Shown: positions 11,094-21,704 of the stretch, piece by piece
Layout: each line of letters begins with the position of its first letter
Position numbering within the stretch: the first letter of the stretch is position 1
Source: Acanthamoeba castellanii str. Neff
Lineage: Eukaryota > Discosea > Longamoebia > Acanthamoebidae
Direction: 5' to 3'
DNA length: 64,000 bases
NCBI RefSeq assembly: GCF_000313135.1
Contig: NW_004457490.1
Coordinates: forward strand, 97,092 to 161,091
Notes under the pieces: generated by a model
Databases searched by the model: none
Told to the model about the DNA's origin: nothing
What the model saw: the letters and a program-made list of their open reading frames with translations, nothing else
Made by a program: the position numbers and the translations under genes

Positions 11094-12636
11094 TTAGGGC
11101 GCGGCGACTTCGACGTCGTCGATCTGGAGCACGATGTTGGTCCGAGCGATGCCTGGCACCGACAACATGGCCCTGTTGGATGTTGTTTTTCACATGACAG
11201 CATGTCAGGGCATTGTCGTAGGAGAGACCGGGCCGAGCAGAAAGGCAGGTGGTCGTGGGAACGTACTTGGCCCCTCCGGAGGAGTAACTGAAGCCGCTCC
11301 AGTCCGCAATGGGGAATACTTGGTCCAGCGTTTTCTGCTTCAGCTCAGCAAACTGGTCACTGGACGGAGGTTAGCAACTGGCCGCACAGAGAGGGCTGCA
11401 AATGGGCCGTACGCAGCGTCAGGCAAGCTGTGTGTGAGCGTGTTGAAGTTCAGCCTCTGTGAGCACGTTGCTTGCGCCTTCCACGTGTCAGCGCTGATAC
11501 CGATGCTGGGGGGTAGCGCCGTCTTGTACGCCCAGAACCAGTTCCTGACGAACCAGACAGCCGCATTATTCTTTTAGATCGGCTGCCCGACTTTTGGAGT
11601 GCCGATCGGTTGGGGTTATGCAACATGCCGCGGTACCTCCAGTCGTCGGCCCCGCTGGTATTGCCCGACAAGAACAGCAGCCTTTGCTGCGACTGAACCG
11701 GGTTGTTGTAGAGGGCCGACCACGACAAAAAGCCCTAGGACGATAATGTAAACGGAGGTCACCGGCAACCTCGCAGCGCACTAGTGCGGAGTGCATGTAG
11801 TGCGTACCACAACTGAGGGCTTCTGTTCGATGAAGTTCCTCTGCGCCAAGCGAAGGGTGGAGACGTTCTGGTTGCTGGTGACGTTAACGCTGACCACACC
11901 CAAGAAGCCCATCTCCTTGATGCTGAACGCGCTGTAGGCCCGGGAGTAGTCGTATCGCAAGCAGTGCTGGCCGTTCCCTCTGGCTGCGTACCCCATGCAA
12001 CAGAGAACGTACTGCTCCGATCCATCGGGCACCGGGGGCGGTCGAGCTCCGTCATAGCATGCTCCACTCTGAAGAAGAAACAACATCAGTGACACCTCAT
12101 TGGTCTTACAAGCGTAAAGAGCATCATCACCTTACTAACGTGACACTCGTCGTCTTGTTCAAAGTACTCGAAGGCGTTGTACAGCGTGTCGACTTGAGTA
12201 AGGGTAACCCCTGTGGCCACGGTAAGCTGCCGAGCCAAGAGCTTTCCTTTGTTGAAAGGTCCTCTGGGGGAGGATGAGGAGCCAGGGGTACCGAGATATG
12301 GCGTTTCGGAAGAGATCGAAACTATAAGAGGGTAGCTAAGCAAGTACGTTGGAGAGATGGAGCTTCGCTTGAAGGCTGTCCATGCACGGTTCAAAGTGGT
12401 GGCGCCATGTTCTAGGTTCAAAGAGATCTGCACCGACGTCGTGCACCTGTTCGCCAACGACTGGTTATGCAGGTGGATCGAGGGGAACCTATCAGGGAGT
12501 TTACAGCGTACTTCGCCCCCAAGCAAGAAGGTTCGCTCCAGGTGATGGCGTCAACATCAGTGCCTCCTACCGCACTCCTCGCTACACCAAACAGCAAGAG
12601 TAGAACCGTCAGCCAGTGAAGTCCTGGTTGGAGCAT
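11094..12636 (-). CDS. predicted secreted protein, multi-exon, no known family
   Basis: The first exon begins with a good signal peptide, MLQPGLHWLTVLLLLFGVARS, cleaved near Ala-Val-Gly. Later exons encode Cys-containing, N-glycosylation-rich sequence (CYDGARPPPVP, VLCCMGYAARGNGQHCLRYD, GVVSVNVTSNQNVSTLRLAQR), then RNWFWAYKTALPPSIGI, DQVFPIADWSGFSYSSG and the C-terminal NIVLQIDDVEVAAP, stop TAA at 11094. I could not assign a domain; a beta-rich extracellular module is the best guess from alternating hydrophobic strands. Splicing after exon 1 is ambiguous: from the donor GTACGC near 12510 an acceptor 65 nt on keeps the frame. No transmembrane helix is seen after the signal peptide, so a secreted product is likely. 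Exon boundaries are approximate. Confidence 0.6.
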
Positions 12637-12817
12637 CTACCGCCAGTTGCTTCTCCTTCATCCCGGGAGACTTCCTCGCTGCAGCTTCACCGTCAGGCAT
12701 TGACTGTCCATTCATCGCAACCTTTCCTTTCTTGGGTGACAAGATTCCCGGTTACTTCCCTGTATTGCGAGGACCAAAAAGAAAAAGAAGCGGAAAACAA
12801 TACCCAGACTGAGCACC

Positions 12818-12961
12818 AGCCGCCCACGCCACACCAGCGTGATGGTTGGCATGGGCCAGAAGGACTTGTATGTCAGTGACAAGGCCCAGTCCAAGTGTGG
12901 TATCCTCACCCTCAAGTACCCCATTGAGCACAGCATTGTCACCAACTGGGACAACATGGAG
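12818..12961 (+). pseudogene. actin gene fragment decayed at CpG sites
   Basis: An intronless open stretch reads [18 protein letters not shown], then [20 protein letters not shown] and IVTNWDNME. This is actin from about residue 38 to 83 of the usual protein, the DNase-binding loop region, with no start and no downstream actin homology. Seven residues differ from the conserved eukaryotic actin peptide: G-S, S-L, G-S, E-K, R-C, G-S and D-N. Each is what a CpG-to-TpG or CpG-to-CpA change would give in a GC-rich actin gene. It cannot encode actin and is a pseudogene fragment, probably of a duplicated or retrocopied gene. Homology fades after 12961, where a local inverted duplication follows. Confidence 0.85.
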
Positions 12962-13167
12962 AATGTCAATATCTGTCCACATGAGTTGGATACCTTTGCC
13001 AGGGACAACAGGTCCACATGAGTCAAAGGTACCTTCCAACTCATGTGGACCTGCCAATATTGAACAACACAACCTATGTAAGCCCACAACCTACCATAAT
13101 GCCCACATTGGGCTGTTTGTATGTGAATGAGTTCATCAAGAGTGGATAGAAACCCAGTGTGTGCCCC
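12840..13167. other. CpG-free island
   Basis: I count no CpG dinucleotide between 12840 and 13167, while both flanks have many. TpG and CpA are abundant. The island covers the actin fragment and about 200 bp of unidentified sequence beyond it. Confidence 0.8.
13009..13053. repeat. perfect 15-bp inverted repeat (hairpin)
   Basis: caggtccacatgagt at 13009-13023 is the exact reverse complement of 13039-13053. The 15-bp spacer contains the palindrome aaggtacctt. A third related copy (gtccacatgagttggatacc) lies in direct orientation at about 12976-12995, so the segment looks like a local inverted duplication. Confidence 0.75.
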
Positions 13168-13338
13168 CGAGCCAGCACCAGAGCCTGCTCAATCCACATT
13201 CTGCGCCATTCCAGAGGCCGACCACCGCAAGGTGTTTATTGGGTGGCTGCTCGAAAATAACAAATACCTCCATTCCTTTTGAGCGCCAACTTGGCCACCT
13301 CACATCTGGGTCCAGGGAAATTAAGCGCATTCGCTGAG

Positions 13339-16300
13339 ATGGAGGAGGAGGGCTGTGTCGTTACGATTCCCACCTACTCCACCAAGCACGACGAGGGTGT
13401 AAAGGATGGCTACACGGTTCCGTTTCCTCTTCATTTATTAAATCTCCACAATTCCCTGAGAGATTTGCTCGCAATCCGTTGCTGACTCAAAGTGATGTTT
13501 TTATATCCACCGCAGGCATACCACATTGTGATTAACTGGAAGGGAAGCGAGTGGCGCACTGCCGTCCGCTACTCCACTTTCCGCCAGCTCCATGATGCGG
13601 TACCACCCTGCTATCTCAGTTGTATATTGTTTATTTTCATCTATTGTTATTTATTTATTCAATATTTCTGAGGCGCGCAGGTCAAGCGACGCTTCCCCTC
13701 GATACGCCTGCCCAAGCTTCCACCCAAGAAACTGATGGGCAACGCCAGTGAGGAGTTCCTCGAGAAGCGGCGCGCCGAGCTGGAGACCTACCTCAGCGAG
13801 CTCCTCTCGGTGCCCATCATCCGGGCGAGCGAGGAGGTGAGCCGCACACTCGAGCTCTCCTCCACCATCGACGTCGCCACTCTCAGCCCCCCCGCCACCG
13901 CACCTGCGCCCGCTCCGTCTTCTGATGGCCGGGTCTCGGCCCCCGCTTCCTCGTCGAGCGCAGAGCCGTCGAGCGAACACAGGTGCGTGTGTGCGTGCGG
14001 TGGTGTGTGTGGGTGTGTGTGCGTGTGCGTGCGCGTGCGGTGGTGCGCGTGTTATTGGGTGTGTGTCTCGCTGATCTGTGTTTGCACTCCCGCGCAGCAC
14101 GCACACCTCGTCTTATGATACCTCGTACAAGCGGGCGGTGGCACTCTACGACTTTGACGGAGACGCCTCGCAAAATCAAATGTCATTCTACGTCGACGAA
14201 GTCCTCTACGTGCTGAGGTACAATCTTCTGCCCGTGCGCGGGCGGCTGTGTGTGTGTGTGTGTGTGTGTGTGCGTGCGCGCGGTGGTTGGTGCCCTTTCC
14301 GCTCACCTCCGCTTTGGGTCTCCAGCCAGGATGACCCCGAGCAGACGGGCTGGTGGTGGGGCGAAAAGGAGGACGGGACGCAGGGCTATCTCCCCTGCGA
14401 CTACATTCGGTTCGAAGCAGAGCCTGAAGCGCCGCCACAGCCTGCGAGTGTGCCTCAACACGAAGACAACCAGGAAAAGCTGTCATCTCCGAGTCTGCGA
14501 TCGCCACGGTATTTTGTCCTCGACGATTTGTGTGTCGTGTCGTGTGTCATACATGCGCGTCGTGTGTGTGCCGTTGCTGAGGTGATTCGGTGCGCGCATG
14601 CAGATTGCCAGCTGAGCCGGCGCAGTTTCCCCTGCCAGCTTTGGTTTTACCCTCGAGTGGAGGCGGTAACAACGGACTCGTCCAGCCCAGCCCTCGGGCC
14701 ATGACACCACTCCCGTCGCCCTCCCAGGAGCGGCTGCACCCCGCCGCCGCTGTCGCCGCGTCGCACACGGCGAAGCCCGCCGGCGCGCCCATCGGCGCCG
14801 TTGGCGGGCCAGCGCCGGTCAATGTCCAGCGGCCTCGCCTCGAGGTGGGCAATAAGAAGCCGCCGCCGCCGGTGCCCACGCGCGGCTCGTCCTTCCCCTC
14901 GCTCCCGGCAGTTCCGGGCGCAGGGGGCGGGCCTTCGCCATCGACCTCTCCCGCAGCGGCCGCGCACAAGTTCGCCCATTCTTTGGGCAACGCGCCACCC
15001 CACCAACCACACCAGTCCGCATCGCCCGCAGCAGGCAACAAGGCTCCCACCGGTACGCAGTTGCGCGTGTGTCGTGTCGTGTCGTGTGTACGATAGCGTA
15101 GTAATTGCTCACATGTCACCTGGAATGCACCTCAGATGCGTCCCCAGGTCCTCGCAGGATGCCCGCTCCACCCCAGTACGGCGTATCCCAGGAACAGCTC
15201 GCCAATCGCATACGTACACATAAACCCGCATGCACGGACGACACACACGCACACGCACACGCGCACGCACAGACACGCACCGCCGCACACGACAGACGCA
15301 CGCGCGCGCACAGGATATTGACTGAGAGTGGTGGCCTTGTCTTGTGGCAGGCGAGGTTGGGGATGGTCGACCGAGTCCGCCGCGCGCCCCGCTCGGCGGC
15401 CCGCGGCCCTACCAGCCAGGCCTCCCGCCCAGCGGCGCTGCCGGCGGGCACCCCATGCCGGCCATGCGACCCGCAATTCCCCAGCGCCCGCGCGGCGATG
15501 CGAGCGCCATCAGCCCCGCCAACCGCTCGCAGGACGGCACCGACGCCGGCGCCGGAGAGGGCCACCACCAGCGACCAGCGTCACCGGCGGCGGCCACGCC
15601 GCAGGCGACGGCCGCGGAGAAGAGCCATCGGCGGACGATGATCGCGACGGAGATCCTCACGACCGAGCGGACCTACGTGGAGGGGCTGAAGTGGCTCATC
15701 GACGAGTACAAGGCCGCCATGCTCAAACTCACCACGGAGCCCAACACCGCCATCACCGACGCCGTCATCAAGAAGATCTTCTCCAATCTCGAGGTGACGA
15801 GGAAACCCCTGTGCCCTCAATTTATTCAACCACTCATGACGTGTCGTGTCGTGTCGTGTCGTGTGTGTGTGTGTGTGTACAGATCATCAAAAATTTGAAT
15901 CAAATGTTTGTCAACGATTTGGAGAAGCGGATGGAGGCCTGGGACACCGACAAGACCCTCGTCGGCGACCTCTTCAAGGGACTGGTACGTGCACACGCCA
16001 CCCTGAATTTATTGTATTTTTGATACTTATTATTATTATTATATTTTTATTTCTCAATTAACTGACCAGTTGTTTTGTCTATTTAGGCTCCCTACCTCAA
16101 GATGTACAAGGACTACAGCAACAATTTTGAAACGGCCACGGAGACGTGCCAGCAGATACGCGAGAACGGACTCGTCACCGTCGTTCTCGACGTGCGTAGG
16201 CCCCGCAGCGTGTCTCACTGGCGGGCATCGTACTTTACTCACACCGCCCAACGCGCAACACCCAACGCGCAACACAGACGGTCAAGCCCAAATGTCAGAA

Positions 16301-17424
16301 TCTGACGATAGAGGCGCTCCTGATCACCCCCATCCAGCGGCTGCCGCGCTACAACCTCCTCATCCAGGTGCGCCACCGCGAGTGCACACAACACGCGCGC
16401 GCACCACCGCACACGCACTACCGCACACGCCTCACCTTTTTCGTTGTGTACAGGACCTGCTTCGCAATACGGCGGAAACGCATCCGGACTACAACAACCT
16501 GGCGGACGCGCTGAAGTCGACCAAGGAGATCGCCGACTACATCAACGAGTCCATCCGCCAGGCCGAGCAGTCGGCCAAGTTCCGCAACCTCGCCACGCAG
16601 GGCGAACAGTTCCGCGTACGCCTCCCCCAAGCAGCCGCAGCCACGCGTTGAGAGGAGAGTGGACGCTTAAGCGGGCGGGTGTGGTGCGCAGCGCTTGCTG
16701 GAGGCGCACCGAACATTGGTGGCCGAGGGGAAGGTGACGCTGGCCGAGCGCAAGTCCAAGAGCCAGTGGATGCTGTGCCTCTTCAACGACATCATCGTGC
16801 CCGCCAAACTTCAACGGTATGCCAGCGACGCACGACACGCACGACACGACACGACGCACACGACGCGACGTGCACTAACGTTCCCTCGTGTTGTGACCAG
16901 AGGCGAAATCATCCCGCAGCTTACGGTGCCACTGCCACTGACGTGGCTACACACGGACGTGAAGGGTAACAGTCCAGGCGCCTTGCGGCTTGCCTCGAGT
17001 CGGTTGAACTGAATGCGTGTGTGGTGCTGCGCGCAGGCGTGAAGGAGCCAGCGTTCGAGATCATCACGCCCGAGCGCACGTTCGTGTTTGTGGTGGCCAC
17101 GCCGCAAGAGCGGCTCAACTGGGTGAAAGCCGTCGGCGACGGCATCAACAATAATATTCAACACAAGGTACACACCACGCACGCACCCACGCACCGCGCG
17201 ACACAGCGCTCGTTCTCAAGCTCTCTTTTTGCGTTGTGTAGGCCGACATGGATAACACCAGGCGGCACGGCACATATTCGTATTCGACGGGAGGCGAGTT
17301 CACCGGTCAATGGCAGCTGGGCAAGGTGTGTACCCCTCTTCACATTCTTCTTCTTCTGCCTCTTGTTAACGTCACCACACACACGCACACACACACACAC
17401 ACCACACACACCACACACACACCA

Positions 17425-17486
<62 letters not shown>

Positions 17487-17658
17487 CAGCGGCATGGTAG
17501 TGGACGTCTGGAGTACTTCAACGGTAACGTGTACGACGGGGCGTGGCAGGAGGACATGCGACACGGCTACGGCACCCTGACCTACGCCACCGGCGAGGTC
17601 TACGAGGGCACCTGGGCCAACGACAAGAAGGGTGCGGGCCGCCACTGTTGTGTGTGTG

Positions 17659-17690
<32 letters not shown>

Positions 17691-19116
17691 TGCGTGTGGT
17701 ATGTGTGGTGTGTGTGTGTGTGTGTGTGGCCCACCTGAGTCTCACCAGTGGCCATACAGACGGGCAGGGAACAATGAAATATATGAATGGCGCGGGGTAC
17801 ACTGGCCAATGGAAGGACGGCCTGCGTTCGGGCAACGTACGCACACGCACACGCACCACCACCGCACACGGGGAAGCTAAACTGTTTTCTTGCACACATG
17901 CGACAGGGCACGATCGCGTTCCCGAACGGGGACGTGTTCGAGGGCAAGTTCATCGGAGACAAGGCGCACGGCAAGGGCAAGCTGCGCTACCACAACGGCA
18001 ACACTTTCGAGGGCTTCTTCGAAGACGACCGAGTACGCCACACGGCCACACACCGCACTCGGACCTCTTTTAACTCTGATTGTGTATGTGTGTGTGTGTG
18101 TGTGTCGGCGCAGAAACACGGGCTGGGCACGTTCAAGTCGGCCGACGGCAGCCGGTCGTACCAGGGCAGCTGGGTCAACGGCCGCAAGGAGGGGAGCGGT
18201 CTGATGGCCTACGGCGACGGGTCCACCTACCAGGGCAACTGGCACGACGACAAGGTACCACCTGTAGCCGCGTGTCCCAATACCCGCCAGGTGATGGCTG
18301 ACGTCACGCTTTGCTTGGTGCAGCGGCACGGGCAGGGCAAGATGACGGAGAAGGACGGGTCGGAGTACGTGGGCGACTGGGTGAAGGACGTGCGGGAGGG
18401 CAAGGGCACCCACGCCACCAGCTACGGCCACACCTACGAGGGCCAATGGAAAGAAGACAAGGTTCGCTCACCCTGCAGCTCTTTAATTGTATTTTAAAGT
18501 CATATTATTATTCTTTATTTTTATTTCGTTTCTTATTGTTTCTGATTTATTGGCGATTAATGATGAATTATTTAATTCGATTTTCTTGGAATGTAGCGCA
18601 ATGGGCATGGCACGCTGGTGACGAAGGAGGGCCACCGGTACGAGGGAGAGTGGGTCAATGGGCGACGGCAGGGCAAGGGTACCATGGTCTATGGCTCCGG
18701 CGACAAATACGAGGGCGTCTGGCACCAAGACCGCGTACGTGTATCGTGTGCGGTGGTGTGCGGTGTGTGCGCGCGATTTTCAAGGCGTTGACCATTGCAC
18801 GCGCACACAGCCGCACGGCAACGGATTATGGACGTCGGCCGACGGAAGCAAGTATGAGGGCAAGTGGACGAATGGCGCACGCGACGGCAAGTGCTCAGTC
18901 CTCCCGCCTGCCAAACCCAAGGCACGGCCTGTCCCCCTCTTCCCGCTCGCGAAATGACTACATTGTTCTGATCTCTCTCTGTGTTGTGTGTCGTGTCGCG
19001 TGTCGTGTGAGCAGGACGCGGCTTTTGTGGGCACGTGCAAGGAGAACACGGTCATCGGGCACGGCGACAAGGTGTACGAGCTGGCTCCCTCCATGCCCGA
19101 CCTCAATATGCTATAA
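13339..19116 (+). CDS. PX-SH3-RhoGEF(DH)-PH-MORN repeat protein
   Basis: A very large, about 20-exon signalling gene. Domains in order: PX domain (DGYTAYHIVINWKGSEWRTA ... YSTFRQLHDA, then RRFPSIRLPKLPPKKLMGN, 13339-13840); SH3 (RAVALYDFDGDASQ, GWWWGEKEDG, GYLPCDYIRF, 14116-14420); a long Pro/Ala-rich linker (14600-15600) with PxxP motifs; DH domain (MIATEILTTERTYVEGLKWL; LLITPIQRLPRYNLLIQ, the hallmark CR3 helix, 15620-16610); PH domain (SKSQWMLCLFNDIIVPAKL ... TFVFVVATPQERLNWVKAV, 16690-17165); then about 13 MORN repeats (such as RHGYGTLTYATGEVYEGTW, 17245-18890) and a short tail. It should bind phosphoinositides by PX/PH, activate a Rho/Rac GTPase, and dock on membrane through MORN. Many introns in the MORN part fall at repeat boundaries. 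ATG at 13339 was chosen; an in-frame ATG exists at 13279. Confidence 0.93.
17379..17484. repeat. (CA)n microsatellite in an intron
   Basis: About 105 bp of nearly pure CA dinucleotides with occasional extra C or G, inside an intron of the MORN part of the RhoGEF gene. The same gene has GT-rich introns at 14247-14280 and 17652-17730. Confidence 0.95.
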
Positions 19117-19233
19117 TTTCTGAGATGTTGGTTGTTTTATCACAAAATCAAAATAAAAATTTCACGCGTCGCTCTTTTTCTGCGTGCATTTCTTTTCCGC
19201 TTCTTTTCTGTTCCTTTTTTCTTTTGCGGTCAC

Positions 19234-20167
19234 ATGGCCGCGACGCTGAGGTTGCCGGTGGTGTTGGGTTCGTCTTCCAAGTGGCGGCGGGCGGTGGTGG
19301 AGGAGGGTCTGGGCCTCGCCATAGCCCGCACCGTGAGCCCAGACATCGACGAAAAGGCCATACGCCACCCGGACCCCTCCGAGCTCGTCCGCCTCCTTGC
19401 CGACGCCAAGGCCGATGCCGTCCTTCCTCAAGTACCTCACCCTCTCGCAACTGCTGCATCTTTTATTTGTCAACATTTATCATCAATCATTTCTTATTTG
19501 TTTATTTGTGTATTGTTTATTTATTAATTATTTAATTCTCTGCCAGGTACCGGAGGAGGCGCTGGTGATCACGTCGGACCAGGTGATCGTCTGCGAGGGG
19601 CAGGTGCGAGAGAAGCCCGAAGACGAGGCCCAGTGCCGCGAGTTCCTGCGCAGCTACGCGAGCCACCCGGCCGAGGCCATCGTCGGCGTCGCCGTCACCA
19701 ACACCAAAACCGGTTCGACCTACTTCTCTTCCCTCCCTCGGTCGCTCGAAGAGGAAGACGAGGAGATGTTGAGCTGACGATGCATCGTGTGCGCCGCACG
19801 CAACACATGTCCTTTTGCTTGATCGCACGACACGCACGCATGAATGCAGGCAAGCGGGTCAGCGGTGTGGCCAAAGCCGTGCAGCACTTCAAGCCGCTCC
19901 CGGAGGAGGCCATGGACGCCCTCATCCGCCAGGGCGACGTGCTGTGGTGCGCCGGCGGCTTCGCCATCGGTACCGCCAACTTAACGCGCCACTCCAGCCA
20001 CGTACTACAGCATGTGGGCATTGACACTAACAAACACTGACGCATTCGTATACGCAGAACTCATGGCGGACTACCTGGGGCCGCTGGAGGGCGAGAGGGA
20101 AACCATCATCGGCCTCCCCAAGACGCTCACCATGGACCTGCTGCTCCAGGCCGACGCCGACAACTGA
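19234..20167 (+). CDS. Maf-family nucleotide pyrophosphatase
   Basis: Four exons. The Maf signature is present: VVLGSSSKWRRAVVEE near the N-terminus (the SxSxxR loop that binds the triphosphate), DIDEKAIRHPDP, then TSDQVIVCEGQVREKP (the T-x-D-x-x-V ... K-P catalytic segment), then GKRVSGVAKAVQHFKPL and CAGGFAI, and a C-terminal GLPKTLTMDLL. Maf proteins hydrolyse non-canonical or pyrimidine nucleoside triphosphates to monophosphates and are thought to cleanse the nucleotide pool. Length, about 210 residues, is normal. Exon 1 is 19234-19431 and exon 2 starts at 19547; the AT-rich introns contrast with the exons. The third exon is preceded by a cacgacacgcacg tract. The start at 19234 is only 117 bp after the RhoGEF gene's stop. 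Confidence 0.9.
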
Positions 20168-20208
20168 GCAAGAGAGCGGTAAACAAATATAAATAAAAAT
20201 ACTTGTGT

Positions 20209-20525
20209 TCAGACTTGTTTATGGGCTGCTTCGGCTTCTTGGGGAGTGGTCGCGCTGTGGGCGGAGACCTGGGCCTGCAGCAGATCGCGCCACGCGCGGA
20301 GGAAGGCCTGGTGCTCCTCCGTGGCTTCGGCCAGTCCCGCCACGTCCCGTGCCTGCCGGGCCACCGCCTCCTGCACCGCCCCCACCTGCGCCGCAACCTA
20401 CGAGAAGGCATCACCAGAAGAGATAAGTCAACCTACTTTTGGTTCATGAAAAAAGAGGGGGAAGTGGGCCGGGCAGTGCGCACCGCCTCCAATCGGCGCG
20501 TGAGCTGTGCTTGTGGGTCAGCCTC
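20209..20525 (-). CDS. small coiled-coil protein (partial model)
   Basis: Two minus-strand exons can be seen. The downstream exon reads VAAQVGAVQEAVARQARDVA and GLAEATEEHQAFLRAWRDLL, then QAQVSAHSATTPQEAEAAHK, with heptad spacing of hydrophobic residues, and stops at TGA 20209. The upstream exon (ADPQAQLTRRLEA, about 20480-20525) joins it in phase across an intron (GTGCGC...GTAG) of about 85 nt. I cannot find a start codon in the same frame; it may lie in another short exon before 20720, or the frame may be disturbed by a missing base. A subunit of a larger complex is possible, but nothing identifies it. It converges on the Maf gene with a 41-bp gap. Confidence 0.5.
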
Positions 20526-20726
20526 ACGTTGGCCATCGCTTGCAATTAATTGTTTTGCAATTTCCTTTCCATTTCTTTTATTTTACACTTCGAAATTTCG
20601 GAGTTACATTAATCTGCCGAGTGACGTCAGCGCCTCAGTGCCCGACCGAGCCACTTGCACACTGGCAGTCCTGCTTCCACATCGCTGGCACAATCTGTGG
20701 GAAATTAAAGTTACTGCACATAAAAG

Positions 20727-21505
20727 ATGGCGTTCATTCACACTCGCATCTCGTCTGCACTGGTGCTGATGAGCCTTCTGGCCCTCATCTCCATGCTTGC
20801 GTTTGCCACTACCGTGGAGGCGGCGCGCGATCCTGCACTGACGCACGAGGAGAACATCAAGCTGGCCCTGCGCGATTGGGAGCGTGGCCTGAGCGGCAAG
20901 CCCATCAACTGCCGTCGCTTCGTCGATCTCTTCATCGATGACGGCGTGTGGTCGTCTCCCGCCGGCGCTCGCAACAAGTCCGCCGTAGAAACCAAACGTA
21001 CGCCACTTTCTTTCATTTTTTGGTCTAAATAAAATTATAAATTCTAATCAAACGTAAATATAAATAAATAAATAAAATAATAAACAATTCAGCAAGCTGA
21101 ATACAATAATTATTTTATTTAGCTGACGTGCACACCACCGCTGCAGCGCACGTGATCAAGGGCCAGCGCCCGATGTACAACCACTGCGAGAGGGATCGCT
21201 TCTTCTCGGGCTTCGACCAGGTGGAGGCCTTCGTGTCGGGGCCGACCACGATCTCGGGCTTCACCGTGGCCTTCCCGCGCACCATCCTGCTCATCGTGAA
21301 GGACGTGTCGTGCCGCATGACCTGGCAGGGCATCGCCGTGATCGACTACGACGAGGAGTACCGCATCAAGAGGTGGCAGGACTTCTGGAACGAGGACGAG
21401 TTCGAGCGGCAGTGGAAGGGCTGCCAGTGGCCGGCCGACATCCTCCTCGACACCACCTCCACCACGCCAACTGCCACCAAGGCCGCCGGCAAGGAGGAGC
21501 TCTAA
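20727..21505 (+). CDS. secreted NTF2-like (SnoaL-type) protein
   Basis: Two exons separated by an AT-rich intron (about 20998-21120). A strong signal peptide, MAFIHTRISSALVLMSLLAL followed by ISMLAFATTVEA, ends near ARDP. The mature part starts with a helix (ENIKLALRDWERGL) and a DLFIDDGVWSSPAG strand-turn, then VKDVSCRMTWQGIAVIDYDE and RIKRWQDFWNEDEFERQW, which is the alpha-beta barrel arrangement of the NTF2/SnoaL superfamily, where the last strands form the pocket floor. About 220 residues. Three Cys residues could form a disulfide. Function in the endomembrane system or outside the cell is unknown; relatives include isomerases and many uncharacterised secreted amoebal proteins. Exon 2 contains most of the fold. 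Confidence 0.72.
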
Positions 21506-21704
21506 CCCTACACACACGCACACGGCGATCGCACACGCACACACGCACACATGCAATGTTGTTGATACTGTTTATACACTGTTTTCCTGTTCACCATCAT
21601 CAACGTGGCTTGATGCTGGCCTTGTAGTGGTTGGCTGCTGTGTGGAAGGAAAAGGTGGTGAAAAAGATCGAAGCGAGCAAGGCTGAGTTAAGCAGATCGA
21701 TTGG

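Noticed and set aside
10717..11097. Plus-strand open frame of 126 codons upstream of the cyclin gene
   Set aside because: Low-complexity composition, includes a poly-C run and lies in the expected cyclin promoter; no coding character.
17379..17484. Possible CRISPR-like array (regular short repeats)
   Set aside because: It is a pure CA microsatellite without unique spacers, in a eukaryotic intron.
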